Below are positions 36,727 to 45,434 of a stretch of DNA of 64,000 nucleotides, piece by piece. Position numbers and translations under genes: made by a program. Under the pieces are notes generated by a model. That model did not search any database. It saw only the letters and a list, made by a program, of their open reading frames with translations, and was not told the DNA's origin. Source of the stretch: UBA10649 sp963842725 (GTDB lineage Bacteria > Actinomycetota > Actinomycetes > S36-B12); the NCBI GenBank assembly GCA_963842725.1, contig CAWJHN010000003.1, forward strand, positions 1 to 64,000, in the 5' to 3' direction. Position 1 is the stretch's first letter. Every line of letters begins with the position of its first letter.

Positions 36727-37535
36727 CCCGGTCGCAGGTACTCGAGCTGCGCGCGGACGGTCAGCTCGGCGGCCGGCCACACCTCCCGCGGCACGTCGCG
36801 GTAGACGATCTCGACGATGCCCGAGGGATCGTGGACGCCGCTGTCGATCACCTCGCGGACCTCAGCCAGCCTGGCCAGTCGGTGGTCGAGGTAGGCGTCG
36901 ATGACCGCGGCCGGATCGTCGAGAACCGGGCCGTGGCCGGGCAGGAGGCGACCCACCCCCGCGGCCTCCACCACGTCGCGCAGGCGCCGCAGGCTGTCGA
37001 GGTACTCCGACAGCCTGCCGTCAGGCCAGGCGACCAGCGAGGTGCCGCGACCCAGGACGGTGTCGCCCGTCAGCACCGTTCGGTCGTGGACGAAGCAGAC
37101 GCTGTCGGCACTGTGCCCCGGCGTGCAGACCACCTCGACGGTCGGTCCGTCGAGGTCGATCACGTCGCCAGCCACGAGCCCCTCATCGCCGAGTCGGTGC
37201 GCCGGGTCAAGTGCGCGCACGTCGACGCCGAGTCGCCCGGCGAGGGCGCGGGCCCCCTCGGAGTGGTCGACGTGACCGTGCGTCAGCAGCACCTTGCGAA
37301 GGCGCAGGTCCAGTTCCTCGGCTCGCCCGACGACCGCCCGGAGATGCTCGGGGTCCGCCGGGCCCGGGTCGATGACGACGCCGGACCCGCCCGGGATACC
37401 GAGCAGCCAGGTGTTGGTGCCGTCGAGGGTCCAGGGCGACGCGTTCGGCGCCAGCACGCAGTTCGCCGAGGCGGTCACCGGCCCGCCGGCCCATGGCTCG
37501 CGGGATCCGATGAACGGCAGCACCCGACCGCTCAC
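36723..37535 (-). CDS. metallo-beta-lactamase-fold hydrolase
   Basis: A 270-residue protein with the zinc motif THGHVDH, then TPGHS, TGD and LPGHGP, and a C-terminal winged-helix-like region, as in the LACTB2/hydrolase group. Probable substrates are thioesters or nucleic acids; none can be assigned. The GTG start overlaps the NUDIX gene stop as GTGA. The conserved order here is MBL, NUDIX, RidA and DUF4177 on one strand, which suggests one operon reading from the DUF4177 gene. Confidence 0.88.
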   Translation of the reverse strand: MSGRVLPFIGSREPWAGGPVTASANCVLAPNASPWTLDGTNTWLLGIPGGSGVVIDPGPADPEHLRAVVGRAEELDLRLRKVLLTHGHVDHSEGARALAGRLGVDVRALDPAHRLGDEGLVAGDVIDLDGPTVEVVCTPGHSADSVCFVHDRTVLTGDTVLGRGTSLVAWPDGRLSEYLDSLRRLRDVVEAAGVGRLLPGHGPVLDDPAAVIDAYLDHRLARLAEVREVIDSGVHDPSGIVEIVYRDVPREVWPAAELTVRAQLEYLRPG

Positions 37536-38281
37536 GCGGAATCCTCGTGCCAGGCCGTGCCGTCGGCTTCACGGGTGTGCGGCGCCGGGATGCGCTCACT
37601 GACCACCTCGCCGGTCCGGTCGTTGACCATCAGCCAGCGCAGCCGGCCGGACGGATCGGGCCGCCGCTGCGGCAGCAGCGGGATCACGGGTCGCACCGCG
37701 GCATCGGCGACCACGTCGACCGCTCGGTCGAATCCGGCGAGGTACACCAGAGAGGCCTCGGTGGGCGGCAGCATCGCCATCCGACCGCGCCGGAACTGCG
37801 CGAGGGCGTCCTCCGGTCGCACCCACTCGGCCAGGTCCGCCTCTGTCGTGGTGAGGCGCACATCGGCGTCCATGCTCAGCTCCGCCACGAAGAACCGCAC
37901 GTCGTACCGGCGCGGCTCGGTCTCGGGCGTCACCCAGTGGTCGGCGAGGGGCAGCCGCGCCGCGTCGATCACCAGCCGGCCGTCGACGTCGTGGCGGGCC
38001 AGGTGCACCCCCACCTCCTCCGCCGTCTCCCGCACCGCACAGGCGTAGAGCGCCCGCATGCCGGCGACGTCCGTGCTCATGCGTGCGGCATGACCTGCCG
38101 CGTCGCCGCTGACCACCACCGCCTGCTCGTAGTCGCGCGGATCGACCCGGCCGCCGGGGAAGACATGCATCCCGGGAGCGAACGCCATCGACGACGCCCG
38201 CCGCATGACGAACGTCTCGAGACCGACCGACCCGTCGCGGACCAGGATGACGGTCGCGGCGGGCCGAGGCTGCCCGGTCAC
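37532..38281 (-). CDS. NUDIX hydrolase
   Basis: A 249-residue NUDIX-fold protein. The box is split: FPGGRVDPRDY is separated from ACAVRETAEEVGV by an insertion of about 30 residues. This resembles the eukaryotic NUDT19-like acyl-CoA diphosphatase group more than short NUDIX enzymes. The GTG start at 38281 abuts the RidA stop, and its end overlaps the MBL gene by 4 bases, so the genes are tightly coupled. Substrate unknown. Confidence 0.82.
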   Translation of the reverse strand: MTGQPRPAATVILVRDGSVGLETFVMRRASSMAFAPGMHVFPGGRVDPRDYEQAVVVSGDAAGHAARMSTDVAGMRALYACAVRETAEEVGVHLARHDVDGRLVIDAARLPLADHWVTPETEPRRYDVRFFVAELSMDADVRLTTTEADLAEWVRPEDALAQFRRGRMAMLPPTEASLVYLAGFDRAVDVVADAAVRPVIPLLPQRRPDPSGRLRWLMVNDRTGEVVSERIPAPHTREADGTAWHEDSA

Positions 38282-38743
38282 CTAGTCGGCGACCTCGACG
38301 ATCATCTCGACCTCGACGGGAGCGTCCAGCGGCAGTGAGGCGACCCCGACAGCCGACCGTGCATGGGCGCCGACCTCGCCGAAGGCCTCGAGCAGCAGGT
38401 TGCTCGCGCCGTTGATGACGCCCGGCTGGCCGGTGAAGTCCGGGGTGCTCGCGACGAAGCCGACCACCTTCACCACCCGGACGACGGTGTCCAGGGGGAC
38501 GACCGACTTGACCGCCGCGATGGCGTTGAGCGCACAGATGGCCGCGAGCTCGCTGGCCCGCTCGGGGGTCACCTCAGCGCCCACCTTGCCGGTCGCCACC
38601 AGGGCGCCGTCGACGAACGGCAGCTGGCCGGCGGTGAACACGTAGTTGCCGGTGCGCACGGCGGGCACGTATGCGGCCACCGGCGGCACCACGTCATGAA
38701 CCTTCAGTCCCAGAGCCTCGAGCCGTTCTTCGACAGTCGCCAT
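38282..38743 (-). CDS. RidA/YjgF family protein
   Basis: A 153-residue RidA-superfamily protein, slightly longer than classic RidA (about 130). Family features include GNYVFTAGQLPFVDG and the C-terminal segment PLDAPVEVEMIVEVAD. The catalytic arginine of canonical RidA is not evident in the usual position, so imine deaminase activity is uncertain. ATG at 38743 follows the small DUF4177 gene by 2 bases. It is in the same operon as the NUDIX and MBL genes. Confidence 0.85.
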   Translation of the reverse strand: MATVEERLEALGLKVHDVVPPVAAYVPAVRTGNYVFTAGQLPFVDGALVATGKVGAEVTPERASELAAICALNAIAAVKSVVPLDTVVRVVKVVGFVASTPDFTGQPGVINGASNLLLEAFGEVGAHARSAVGVASLPLDAPVEVEMIVEVAD

Positions 38744-38745
38744 GG

Positions 38746-38907
38746 TCAGCCGTTCTCCCTCGGTCGCTTCAGGTAGGCCACCATGTTCTCCGGGTTGGGA
38801 CCCGGCACGACCTGGACCAGCTCCCAGCCGTCCTGGCCCCACGTGTCGAGGATCTGCTTGGTGGCATGGATCAGAAGGGGCACGGTGGCGTATTCCCAGG
38901 TGGTCAT
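38746..38907 (-). CDS. small DUF4177 protein
   Basis: A 53-residue open frame, MTTWEYATVPLL to KRPRENG, with the typical DUF4177 core WGQDGWELVQVV and the ending MVAYLKRP. M. tuberculosis carries a similar small gene (Rv3678A) at this place, between the RidA gene and the ArsA pair. It heads the RidA-NUDIX-MBL operon and its stop lies 2 bases before the RidA start. Function unknown. It is short enough to be missed by size cut-offs. Confidence 0.8.
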   Translation of the reverse strand: MTTWEYATVPLLIHATKQILDTWGQDGWELVQVVPGPNPENMVAYLKRPRENG

Positions 38908-38961
38908 GGGCCGACCCTAGCCCGTCCGGCCAACAGGCCCACATCGGATTAGGCTGATTGG

Positions 38962-39993
38962 ATGAGCAGCCCCGCGACGCCGGATTCGTCGGCCGCGGTG
39001 GACCTTCCCGAGCCGTTGTGGCCGGGCGTGAGCCTGCACGTCGTGACCGGCAAGGGCGGCACCGGCAAGACCACTGTCGCGGCCGCGATGGCCCTCGCCC
39101 TCGCCCGCGATGGCCGTCGAACCCTGCTGATCGAGGTCGAGGGCCGCCAGGGCATCGCCCAGCTGTTCGACACGCCGCCGCTGCCGTACGAGGAGCGCAA
39201 GGTCGCCGTCGCACCGGACGGCGGCGACGTCTGGGCCCTTGCCATCGACGCGGAGGACGCCCTCCTGGACTACCTCGAGTCGTTCTACAACCTGAGGCGG
39301 GCTGGCTCCGCGCTCCGCCGGATGGGGGCCGTCGACTTCGTAACCACCATCGCGCCGGGGCTGCGCGACGTCCTGCTCACCGGCAAGGCTGTCGAGGTCG
39401 TCCGCCGCAAGGAGAAGAAGGCCCCGGACCGCTACGACGCCGTCATCCTCGACGCGCCGCCGACCGGCCGGATCGCGAAGTTCCTCAACGTCAACTCGGA
39501 GATGTCCGGGCTGGCGAAGGCGGGACCGATCCGCAGGCATGCCGACCTCGTGATGGACGTGATCGCCTCTCCCCAGACCGCAGTCCACCTGGTGACGCTG
39601 CTGGAGGAGATGCCGGTCCAGGAGACCCTCGACGGCGTCGCCGAACTGCAGTCCGAGGGCCTGCCCGTGGGCGGCGTCATCGTCAACATGACGCGGCCGC
39701 CGCTGCTCAGCGACGACCAGCTAGCGGCCGCCCTTGACGGTTCCCTGCCGGCCGAGGCGATCGGCCGCTCGCTGAAGGAGGCAGGGCTGGCCGCGCACGA
39801 GGCCGACATCCTGCCCGCTCTGCTGCGCGAGGCGGCCGACCACGCCCAGCGCGTCGCGCTCGAACGCCGCGAGATGACCCGGATCGAGGAGATGGACCGG
39901 CCGACCATCGTTCTTCCGCTGCTGGCTGGTGGCGTCGACCTCGGCGGCCTCTACGAGCTCGCCGATATCCTCGCGTCCGGTGGCGTGCGATGA
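38962..39993 (+). CDS. ArsA/Get3-like ATPase, first of pair
   Basis: A 343-residue SIMIBI-class ATPase. The deviant Walker A is KGGTGKT at residues 31-37, including the signature lysine K31. Switch segments VILDAPPTGRIAKFL and VNMTRPP fit the ArsA/Get3 family. Its stop overlaps the second ATPase start as ATGA, and mycobacterial counterparts (Rv3679-Rv3680, reported as a Get3-like pair) form a heterodimer. No arsenical or tail-anchored cargo can be inferred. It is divergent from the DUF4177 operon by 54 bases. Confidence 0.9.
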   Translation: MSSPATPDSSAAVDLPEPLWPGVSLHVVTGKGGTGKTTVAAAMALALARDGRRTLLIEVEGRQGIAQLFDTPPLPYEERKVAVAPDGGDVWALAIDAEDALLDYLESFYNLRRAGSALRRMGAVDFVTTIAPGLRDVLLTGKAVEVVRRKEKKAPDRYDAVILDAPPTGRIAKFLNVNSEMSGLAKAGPIRRHADLVMDVIASPQTAVHLVTLLEEMPVQETLDGVAELQSEGLPVGGVIVNMTRPPLLSDDQLAAALDGSLPAEAIGRSLKEAGLAAHEADILPALLREAADHAQRVALERREMTRIEEMDRPTIVLPLLAGGVDLGGLYELADILASGGVR

Positions 39994-41177
39994 ACCGCAC
40001 CACGTTCGCCAAGGCGCGTAGCTTCCGCATCGACGACATCCTCACGGACCCGTCCGTCCACATCATCGTCTGCACGGGGGCGGGGGGCGTCGGCAAGACG
40101 ACGACGGCGGCCGCGCTCGGGCTGCGTGCCGCCGAGATGGGCCGCGACGTGTGCGTCCTGACCATCGATCCCGCCAAGCGCCTCGCGCAGGCGATGGGCC
40201 TGTCGTCGCTGGACAACACCCCGCGACAGGTGCCCGGCGTCTGCGCACCCGACGGCTCCGGATCGCTCTTCGCGATGATGCTCGACATGAAGCGGACGTT
40301 CGACGAAGTGGTCGAGGGCCACGCCGACCCGGCCCGAGCCCAGCAGATCCTGAGCAACCCGTTCTACCAGGCGCTGTCGTCGTCCTTCGCCGGCACGCAG
40401 GAGTACATGGCCATGGAGAAGCTCGGCCAGTTGCGCGTGCGCGCAGAGGCCGAGGGCACCTGGGACCTCATCGTCGTCGACACGCCGCCGTCCCGAAGTG
40501 CCCTCGACTTCCTCGACGCGCCCGCTCGCCTCGGCTCCTTCCTCGACGGCCGGTTCATCCGCATCCTCACCGCGCCGGCTCGGGGTGCGGGCAAGGGCAT
40601 CGGTCGGCTCGCCGCAATCGGCTTCGGTCTGTTCACGAACGTGCTCAACAAGATCCTCGGAGCCCAGGTGCTCACCGATGTGGGCACGTTCGTCGCCGCC
40701 ATCGACACGACGTTCGGCGGATTCCGCGAGCGGGCGGATGCCACGTACGAGCTGCTGAAGGACTCGGGTACCTCGTTCGTGGTGGTCGCGGCACCGGAGC
40801 GCGATGCCCTGCGCGAGGCGTCCTACTTCGTGGAGCGCCTGCGCACCGACGACATGCCGCTCGCCGGGCTGGTCCTCAATCGCGTTCAGCAGACCGACGA
40901 TCCCCAGCTGACGGCGGAGCAGGCGGCCGGGGGTGCCCAGCGGCTGGTCGAGATCGCGGGCGACGCCGGCGGGCACGAGATCGACCTGCTCACTGCGGCA
41001 CTGCTGTCGCTGCACGCGCAGCGGATGAGCCTGGCAGCACGGCAGCAGCATCTGGCGGACAGGTTCACCGCCGCACACCCCGGGGTGGCGGTGAGCTCGG
41101 TTCCGGCGCTGGCCGAGGACGTCCACGACCTGGACGGGCTCCGGACGATCGGCACACTTCTGTCCAGGGAGATCTGA
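39990..41177 (+). CDS. ArsA/Get3-like ATPase, second of pair
   Basis: A 395-residue partner of the preceding ATPase. Its P-loop reads TGAGGVGKTT: the catalytic lysine K36 is kept, but the signature lysine is replaced by Ala31. LIVVDTPPSRSALDFLDAP is the switch II region, and VLTIDPAKRLAQAMG is a family block. Because the signature lysine normally acts across the dimer interface, the two sites of the heterodimer should be unequal. The 87 bases after its stop hold a short duplicated sequence (GAGATCTGACGGTC, 18-base period) and no gene. Confidence 0.9.
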   Translation: MNRTTFAKARSFRIDDILTDPSVHIIVCTGAGGVGKTTTAAALGLRAAEMGRDVCVLTIDPAKRLAQAMGLSSLDNTPRQVPGVCAPDGSGSLFAMMLDMKRTFDEVVEGHADPARAQQILSNPFYQALSSSFAGTQEYMAMEKLGQLRVRAEAEGTWDLIVVDTPPSRSALDFLDAPARLGSFLDGRFIRILTAPARGAGKGIGRLAAIGFGLFTNVLNKILGAQVLTDVGTFVAAIDTTFGGFRERADATYELLKDSGTSFVVVAAPERDALREASYFVERLRTDDMPLAGLVLNRVQQTDDPQLTAEQAAGGAQRLVEIAGDAGGHEIDLLTAALLSLHAQRMSLAARQQHLADRFTAAHPGVAVSSVPALAEDVHDLDGLRTIGTLLSREI

Positions 41178-41264
41178 CGGTCGAAGGAGATCTGACGGTC
41201 CAGGGGGTCTGGCCGACGAGGGAGTTCTTGCTCCGCCGGGAGATCGTGCGCAGCGGCGCTCCGG

Positions 41265-41579
41265 TCAGCTGGCGCGCTCGGAGGACCCGGTGAGGATGCG
41301 CTGGCGCTCGTACTCGTCCTGTGCGGTCTGCAGCAGGTGTCGCCATGACGTGACGTTCGGCCGACGACGCAGGAGGGCGCGGCGCTCCCGCTCGGTCATG
41401 CCGCCCCAGACGCCGAACTCGACACGGTTGTCGAGGGCATCCGCGAGGCATTCTGTTCGGACCGTGCAGCCGACGCAGATCGCCTTCGCGCGGTTCTGGG
41501 CGGCTCCCTGGACGAAGAGCGAGTCGGGATCGGTGGTGCGACATGCCGCCCTCGTGGCCCAATCGACGTCAAACGTCAT
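41265..41579 (-). CDS. whiB4: WhiB-family Fe-S regulator, WhiB4/WblA type
   Basis: A 104-residue WhiB protein with the four cluster ligands C13, C35, C38 and C44 (Cys-x2-Cys-x5-Cys at the end), the GVWGG turn and a basic C-terminus for DNA binding. Position beside the ArsA pair and ponA2 matches M. tuberculosis whiB4 and Streptomyces wblA, which control oxidative-stress and developmental genes. ATG at 41579 is preferred; a TTG at 41585 would add two residues. It reads from the AT-rich divergent region shared with ponA. Confidence 0.92.
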   Translation of the reverse strand: MTFDVDWATRAACRTTDPDSLFVQGAAQNRAKAICVGCTVRTECLADALDNRVEFGVWGGMTERERRALLRRRPNVTSWRHLLQTAQDEYERQRILTGSSERAS

Positions 41580-41655
41580 GCTCAATGTCCACCCCTTACC
41601 TGGTCACGTGTCGGCGGACGTTACGCCCTCGGCATACCCGGAGAAAGGCTAGAAT

Positions 41656-41685
41656 TAACTAGGTGTTTATAGTTCATTATTGTCA
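41656..41685 (-). promoter_or_regulatory. candidate whiB4 promoter in AT-rich island
   Basis: On the minus strand TGACAA and TAGTTA are separated by 18 bases, a reasonable -35/-10 pair about 70 bases before the whiB4 start. The surrounding 50 bases (41641-41690) are strikingly AT-rich against a very GC-rich background, and two CTAG tetramers flank AATTAA at 41649-41662. The ponA start lies on the other side. Confidence 0.45.
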
Positions 41686-41771
41686 TACCGACCGAAATGT
41701 CCGAAGCGGCGGTCCGATGCGGGCGTCACGTGCGCGCGGGAGGGAACCAAGCGGCTTACCCTAGGCGTCTG

Positions 41772-44006
41772 ATGAGCATGCTGCAGCCGCCTGGGCGCCG
41801 CCCGGGGCCGATCGGACTACTGGCCCGGGTCGGTGGGCTCATCGTGTTCGCGGTCACTGCAGGCATCCTCGTCGGCCTCATGCTGACGCCCTTCGTCGGC
41901 GGTGCGGGCGTGATGACCCGCGACGTGATCAGGAACTTCGAGAACCTGCCCGACTCGCTCAGCACCCCGCCGCTCGCCCAGCGCTCGCTCGTCCTCGCGG
42001 CCGACGGCTCCATCCTGGCCACCCTCTACTACCAGAACCGGGTCGAGGTGCCTTTGTCCAGCATCTCCCCGGTCATGCGCCAGGCCACCGTCGCGATCGA
42101 GGACTCGCGCTTCCTCGACCACAACGGCGTCGACCTGCGCGGCGTCATCCGCTCGCTCGCGACCAACGCCACCGCCGGAGGGATCGAGCAGGGCAGCTCG
42201 ACCCTGACGATGCAGTACGTCAAGAACGTCCTCATCAACCAGGCCACGAACGCCGACGAGCTCGACGCCGCCCGCGGCGACAGCTCGACCCGCAAGCTGC
42301 GCGAGGTCCGCTACGCCCTCGGCCTGGAGAAGATCTTCACCAAGGGCGAGATCCTCGAGCGCTACCTGAACATCGCCTACTTCGGCGCCGGCGCCTACGG
42401 CGTCGAGGCCGCCGCACGGCGCTACTTCTCCAAGCCCGCCGCCGACCTCGACCTGGCCGAGTCAGCCACGCTCGCCGGCATCGTCCAGCAGCCGACCGCA
42501 TTCGACCCGCTGCGCAATCCCGAGCTCAGCACGACCCGTCGCAACATCGTGCTGCGGCGCATGGCCGAGCTCGGCTACATCTCCACCGAGGAGGCCGACC
42601 GCGCCGCGCTGACCCCGATGAACGCGGTGCTGCAGCCGTCCCTGACCACGAACGGCTGCACGTCGTCGTACGCCCCGTTCTTCTGCGACTACGTCGTCCA
42701 GACCATCCGCAAGGACCCCACCTTCGGCGCCACGCCCGAGGAGCGCGAGGCCTTCCTGCGCCGCGGCGGCTACACGATCCGCACCACCTTGGACCCCAAG
42801 GCGCAGGCGGCCGCCCACGACACCGTCACCGAGTACATCCCCACCAAGGATCCCAGCCGCCGGGCCGCGGCGATCTCCATGGTCCAGCCCGGCACCGGCC
42901 AGATCGTGGCGATGACGCAGAACCGCGAGTGGGGAACGTCCGGACGCGGCCGCACCACCTACAACTACAACGTGGGAACGGACATGGGCGGCACGATCGG
43001 CATGCAGGCCGGATCGACGTTCAAGATCTTCCAGCTCGCCGCGGCACTCGACGAGGGCATCTCGCCCTTCGAGTACATCTCGGCGTACAGCCCGAAGACG
43101 TTCGAGGGATTCAAGAACTGCACGACCGGCAAGAAGTTCGCGCCGGTGACCGTGCGCAACTCGACCACGTCCGGCACGCTCGACATGGCCCGCGCCACGG
43201 CGTACTCGACCAACACGTACTTCATGACGATCGAGGAGCGCACCGGCCTGTGCCGGCCGGCCGAGATCGCCGAGTCCATGGGCGTGACGCTCGGCAACGG
43301 CGACCCGCTCCTGCGCGTCCCCTCCTTCACGCTGGGCACCATGGAAGTCACCCCGCTCGCGATGGCCAACGCCTACGCCACCTTCGCGGCGCACGGCATG
43401 TACTGCAAGCCGGTCGCGATCCTCGAGATGCGCGACCGTGACGGCAACCAGATCCCGGTGCCGGACGGAGACTGCACGCGCGTGATCAAGCGCGACATCG
43501 CCGACACCGTCACCGTGATGCTCAACGGCGTCGTCAACGGGTCGATCTCCGGTCGCACGGGCGAGGACATGGCCCTGGAGAAGCGTCAGGTCGCCGGCAA
43601 GACCGGCACCACCAACGACTCCGCCGCCGTGTGGTTCGCCGGGTACACCCCCCAGCTGGCGGCCGCCGTCTGGGTCGGCGATCCCCGGGGCGGCTACGCG
43701 CACCCGATGAAGGACGTCACGGTCAACGGCGTCTACTACTCGCAGGTCTTCGGCGGCACCCTGCCCGGACCGATCTGGCGTGACGCCATGGAGGGCGCGC
43801 TCAAGGGAACCGAGCCCGAGGACTTCGTCATCAAGAGCAAGTACGGGCTCACGACCGACGACCCGGTGGAGTACGTCTACGTGCCTCCGACTCCCACCGA
43901 GTCGGCCAAGCCCGAGCCGGAGCCGGAGACCTTCGAGAACGTCCCGGTCGCCCCGGCTGCGCCGGTCGAGCCGGCTCCCGCATCGGGTCCGCCCGTCACC
44001 GGCTGA
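41772..44006 (+). CDS. ponA: class A penicillin-binding protein, PonA2-like
   Basis: A 744-residue bifunctional cell-wall synthase. One N-terminal TM helix (about 17-40) precedes a GT51 glycosyltransferase domain, with ATVAIEDSRFLDHNGVD as the catalytic-Glu motif and GSSTLTMQYVKN. The transpeptidase domain has S415-T-F-K418, the STN motif (AYSTNTYF) and KTGTT. The C-terminus is a Pro/Glu/Ala-rich tail without the PASTA domain found in some PonA2 proteins. ATG at 41772 begins just before the TM region; ATG at 41778 is an alternative. Confidence 0.95.
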   Translation: MSMLQPPGRRPGPIGLLARVGGLIVFAVTAGILVGLMLTPFVGGAGVMTRDVIRNFENLPDSLSTPPLAQRSLVLAADGSILATLYYQNRVEVPLSSISPVMRQATVAIEDSRFLDHNGVDLRGVIRSLATNATAGGIEQGSSTLTMQYVKNVLINQATNADELDAARGDSSTRKLREVRYALGLEKIFTKGEILERYLNIAYFGAGAYGVEAAARRYFSKPAADLDLAESATLAGIVQQPTAFDPLRNPELSTTRRNIVLRRMAELGYISTEEADRAALTPMNAVLQPSLTTNGCTSSYAPFFCDYVVQTIRKDPTFGATPEEREAFLRRGGYTIRTTLDPKAQAAAHDTVTEYIPTKDPSRRAAAISMVQPGTGQIVAMTQNREWGTSGRGRTTYNYNVGTDMGGTIGMQAGSTFKIFQLAAALDEGISPFEYISAYSPKTFEGFKNCTTGKKFAPVTVRNSTTSGTLDMARATAYSTNTYFMTIEERTGLCRPAEIAESMGVTLGNGDPLLRVPSFTLGTMEVTPLAMANAYATFAAHGMYCKPVAILEMRDRDGNQIPVPDGDCTRVIKRDIADTVTVMLNGVVNGSISGRTGEDMALEKRQVAGKTGTTNDSAAVWFAGYTPQLAAAVWVGDPRGGYAHPMKDVTVNGVYYSQVFGGTLPGPIWRDAMEGALKGTEPEDFVIKSKYGLTTDDPVEYVYVPPTPTESAKPEPEPETFENVPVAPAAPVEPAPASGPPVTG

Positions 44007-44015
44007 CGCAGCGGC

Positions 44016-44480
44016 TCACAGCCCGAGCGCGGACCTGACCAGGCCCGCGACCATGCCGCCATCGGCCCGACCCCTGACCTGCGGCGTCACGAGCTTCATG
44101 ACCGGCCCCATCGCCTGGCCGCCGGACACGCCTGCCGCGCCGACCTCGGCCACCGCGGCCGCCACGATCGCCCCCACCTCGTCGTCCGTCAGCGGCTGGG
44201 GCAGGTAGCTCGCGATCACGGCCAGCTCCGCGCGCTCGCGATCCGCCAGTTCCGGGCGGCTCGCGGCGTCGTACGCCTCGGCGGACTCGCGCCGCTTCTT
44301 CGCCTCGCGCCCGAGGACGGTCAGCACGTCGTCGTCGGTCAGTTCCCGGGCCTCCTTGCCGGACACCTCCTCGTTGGTGATCGCCGTGAGCACCATCCGC
44401 ATGGTGGCCGACGTCACCTCGTCGCGGGACTTGATGGCCGTCGTGAGGTCGTCGTGCAGGCGGTCCTTGAGGGAGCTCAT
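44016..44480 (-). CDS. GatB/YqeY domain protein
   Basis: A 154-residue all-helical YqeY protein with the typical start LKDRLHDDLTTAIKSRDEVTSATMRMVLTAI (given here as a region, residues 4-34) and a C-terminal glycine-rich helix pair like that of GatB. It could assist tRNA-dependent amidation but standalone YqeY proteins are uncharacterised. It converges on ponA with a 9-base gap and is divergent from the phosphoesterase gene by 56 bases. Confidence 0.9.
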   Translation of the reverse strand: MSSLKDRLHDDLTTAIKSRDEVTSATMRMVLTAITNEEVSGKEARELTDDDVLTVLGREAKKRRESAEAYDAASRPELADRERAELAVIASYLPQPLTDDEVGAIVAAAVAEVGAAGVSGGQAMGPVMKLVTPQVRGRADGGMVAGLVRSALGL

Positions 44481-44536
44481 GCCCGCATTCTCGCATCGGA
44501 CGCGGCGCTCGCGCCCGGCCGTGGGACCATGGGGCC

Positions 44537-45421
44537 ATGCGCACCCTGCCCGCCACCGCCGTCGGCATCATGGCCGTCGGCATGGCGGGACTTGCCTACG
44601 CGCGCTGGGAGGCGCAGGCGTACACGCTGCGCCGCGTGTCGGCCCCGGTGCTCCCCGCCGGCCAGCGGCCGATGCGCATCCTCCACCTGTCGGACCTGCA
44701 CCTGGTGCCCGGCCAGTTCAGGAAGCAGCGCTGGGTGGGGTCCCTGCGCGAGCTGCGGCCCGACGCGGTCGTGGTCACGGGCGACTTCATGTCGCACCCC
44801 GACGCGGTTCCGCACGTGCTCGACACGCTGGACCCGCTGTTCGAGGTCCCCGGCGCCTTCGTCCTGGGCAGCAACGACTACTACGCGCCGCGTCCGCTCA
44901 ATCCGGCGCGGTATCTCAGCGGACCATCACAGCTCGAGCCCAACAGGCCCATGCTCCCCTGGGGCGACCTCGTCGATGGCCTGGCAACCAACGGCTGGCT
45001 CGATCTCGGCAACGCGCGCGCCACGATGAAGATCGACGGTCGTGAGGTCGACGTCCGCGGCGTCGACGACCCGCACATCAGCAGGGACCGCTACGCCGAC
45101 GTCGCCGGGCCGTTCGACCCAGAGGCCGACCTCACGATGGGCATCACCCATGCTCCGTACCTGCGCATCCTCGACGGCATGGCCGCGGATGGCGCCGACA
45201 TCGTGTTCGCGGGGCATACGCACGGCGGTCAACTGTGCGTGCCGGGAGTCGGGGCGCTGGTGACCAACTGCGACCTGGACCGCAAGCGGGCCAAGGGCTT
45301 GTCCCACCACGGCTCCTCGGTGCTGCACGTGTCCGCGGGGCTCGGCACGTCCCCCTACGCGCCGGTCCGCTTCGCGTGCCGTCCGGAGGCGACCCTGCTG
45401 ACGCTGACCTCCCGCACCTGA
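44537..45421 (+). CDS. metallophosphoesterase, membrane-associated
   Basis: A 294-residue calcineurin-like phosphoesterase with an N-terminal hydrophobic anchor (residues 5-22). Metal motifs are LHLSDLHL, VVVTGDF, then GSND in place of the usual GNHD/E, followed by ITHAP and FAGHTHGGQ. The Asn for His change appears to be shared by actinobacterial members at this locus rather than being a local defect, but I recall this rather than having checked it. It probably acts on the outer or inner membrane surface; substrate unknown. Confidence 0.87.
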   Translation: MRTLPATAVGIMAVGMAGLAYARWEAQAYTLRRVSAPVLPAGQRPMRILHLSDLHLVPGQFRKQRWVGSLRELRPDAVVVTGDFMSHPDAVPHVLDTLDPLFEVPGAFVLGSNDYYAPRPLNPARYLSGPSQLEPNRPMLPWGDLVDGLATNGWLDLGNARATMKIDGREVDVRGVDDPHISRDRYADVAGPFDPEADLTMGITHAPYLRILDGMAADGADIVFAGHTHGGQLCVPGVGALVTNCDLDRKRAKGLSHHGSSVLHVSAGLGTSPYAPVRFACRPEATLLTLTSRT

Positions 45422-45434
45422 GACGGCCGGGCGC

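Noticed and set aside
41169..41200. 14-base direct duplication (18-base period) at the end of the second ArsA-like gene
   Set aside because: Two copies only, partly coding; best explained by slippage, with no sign of function.
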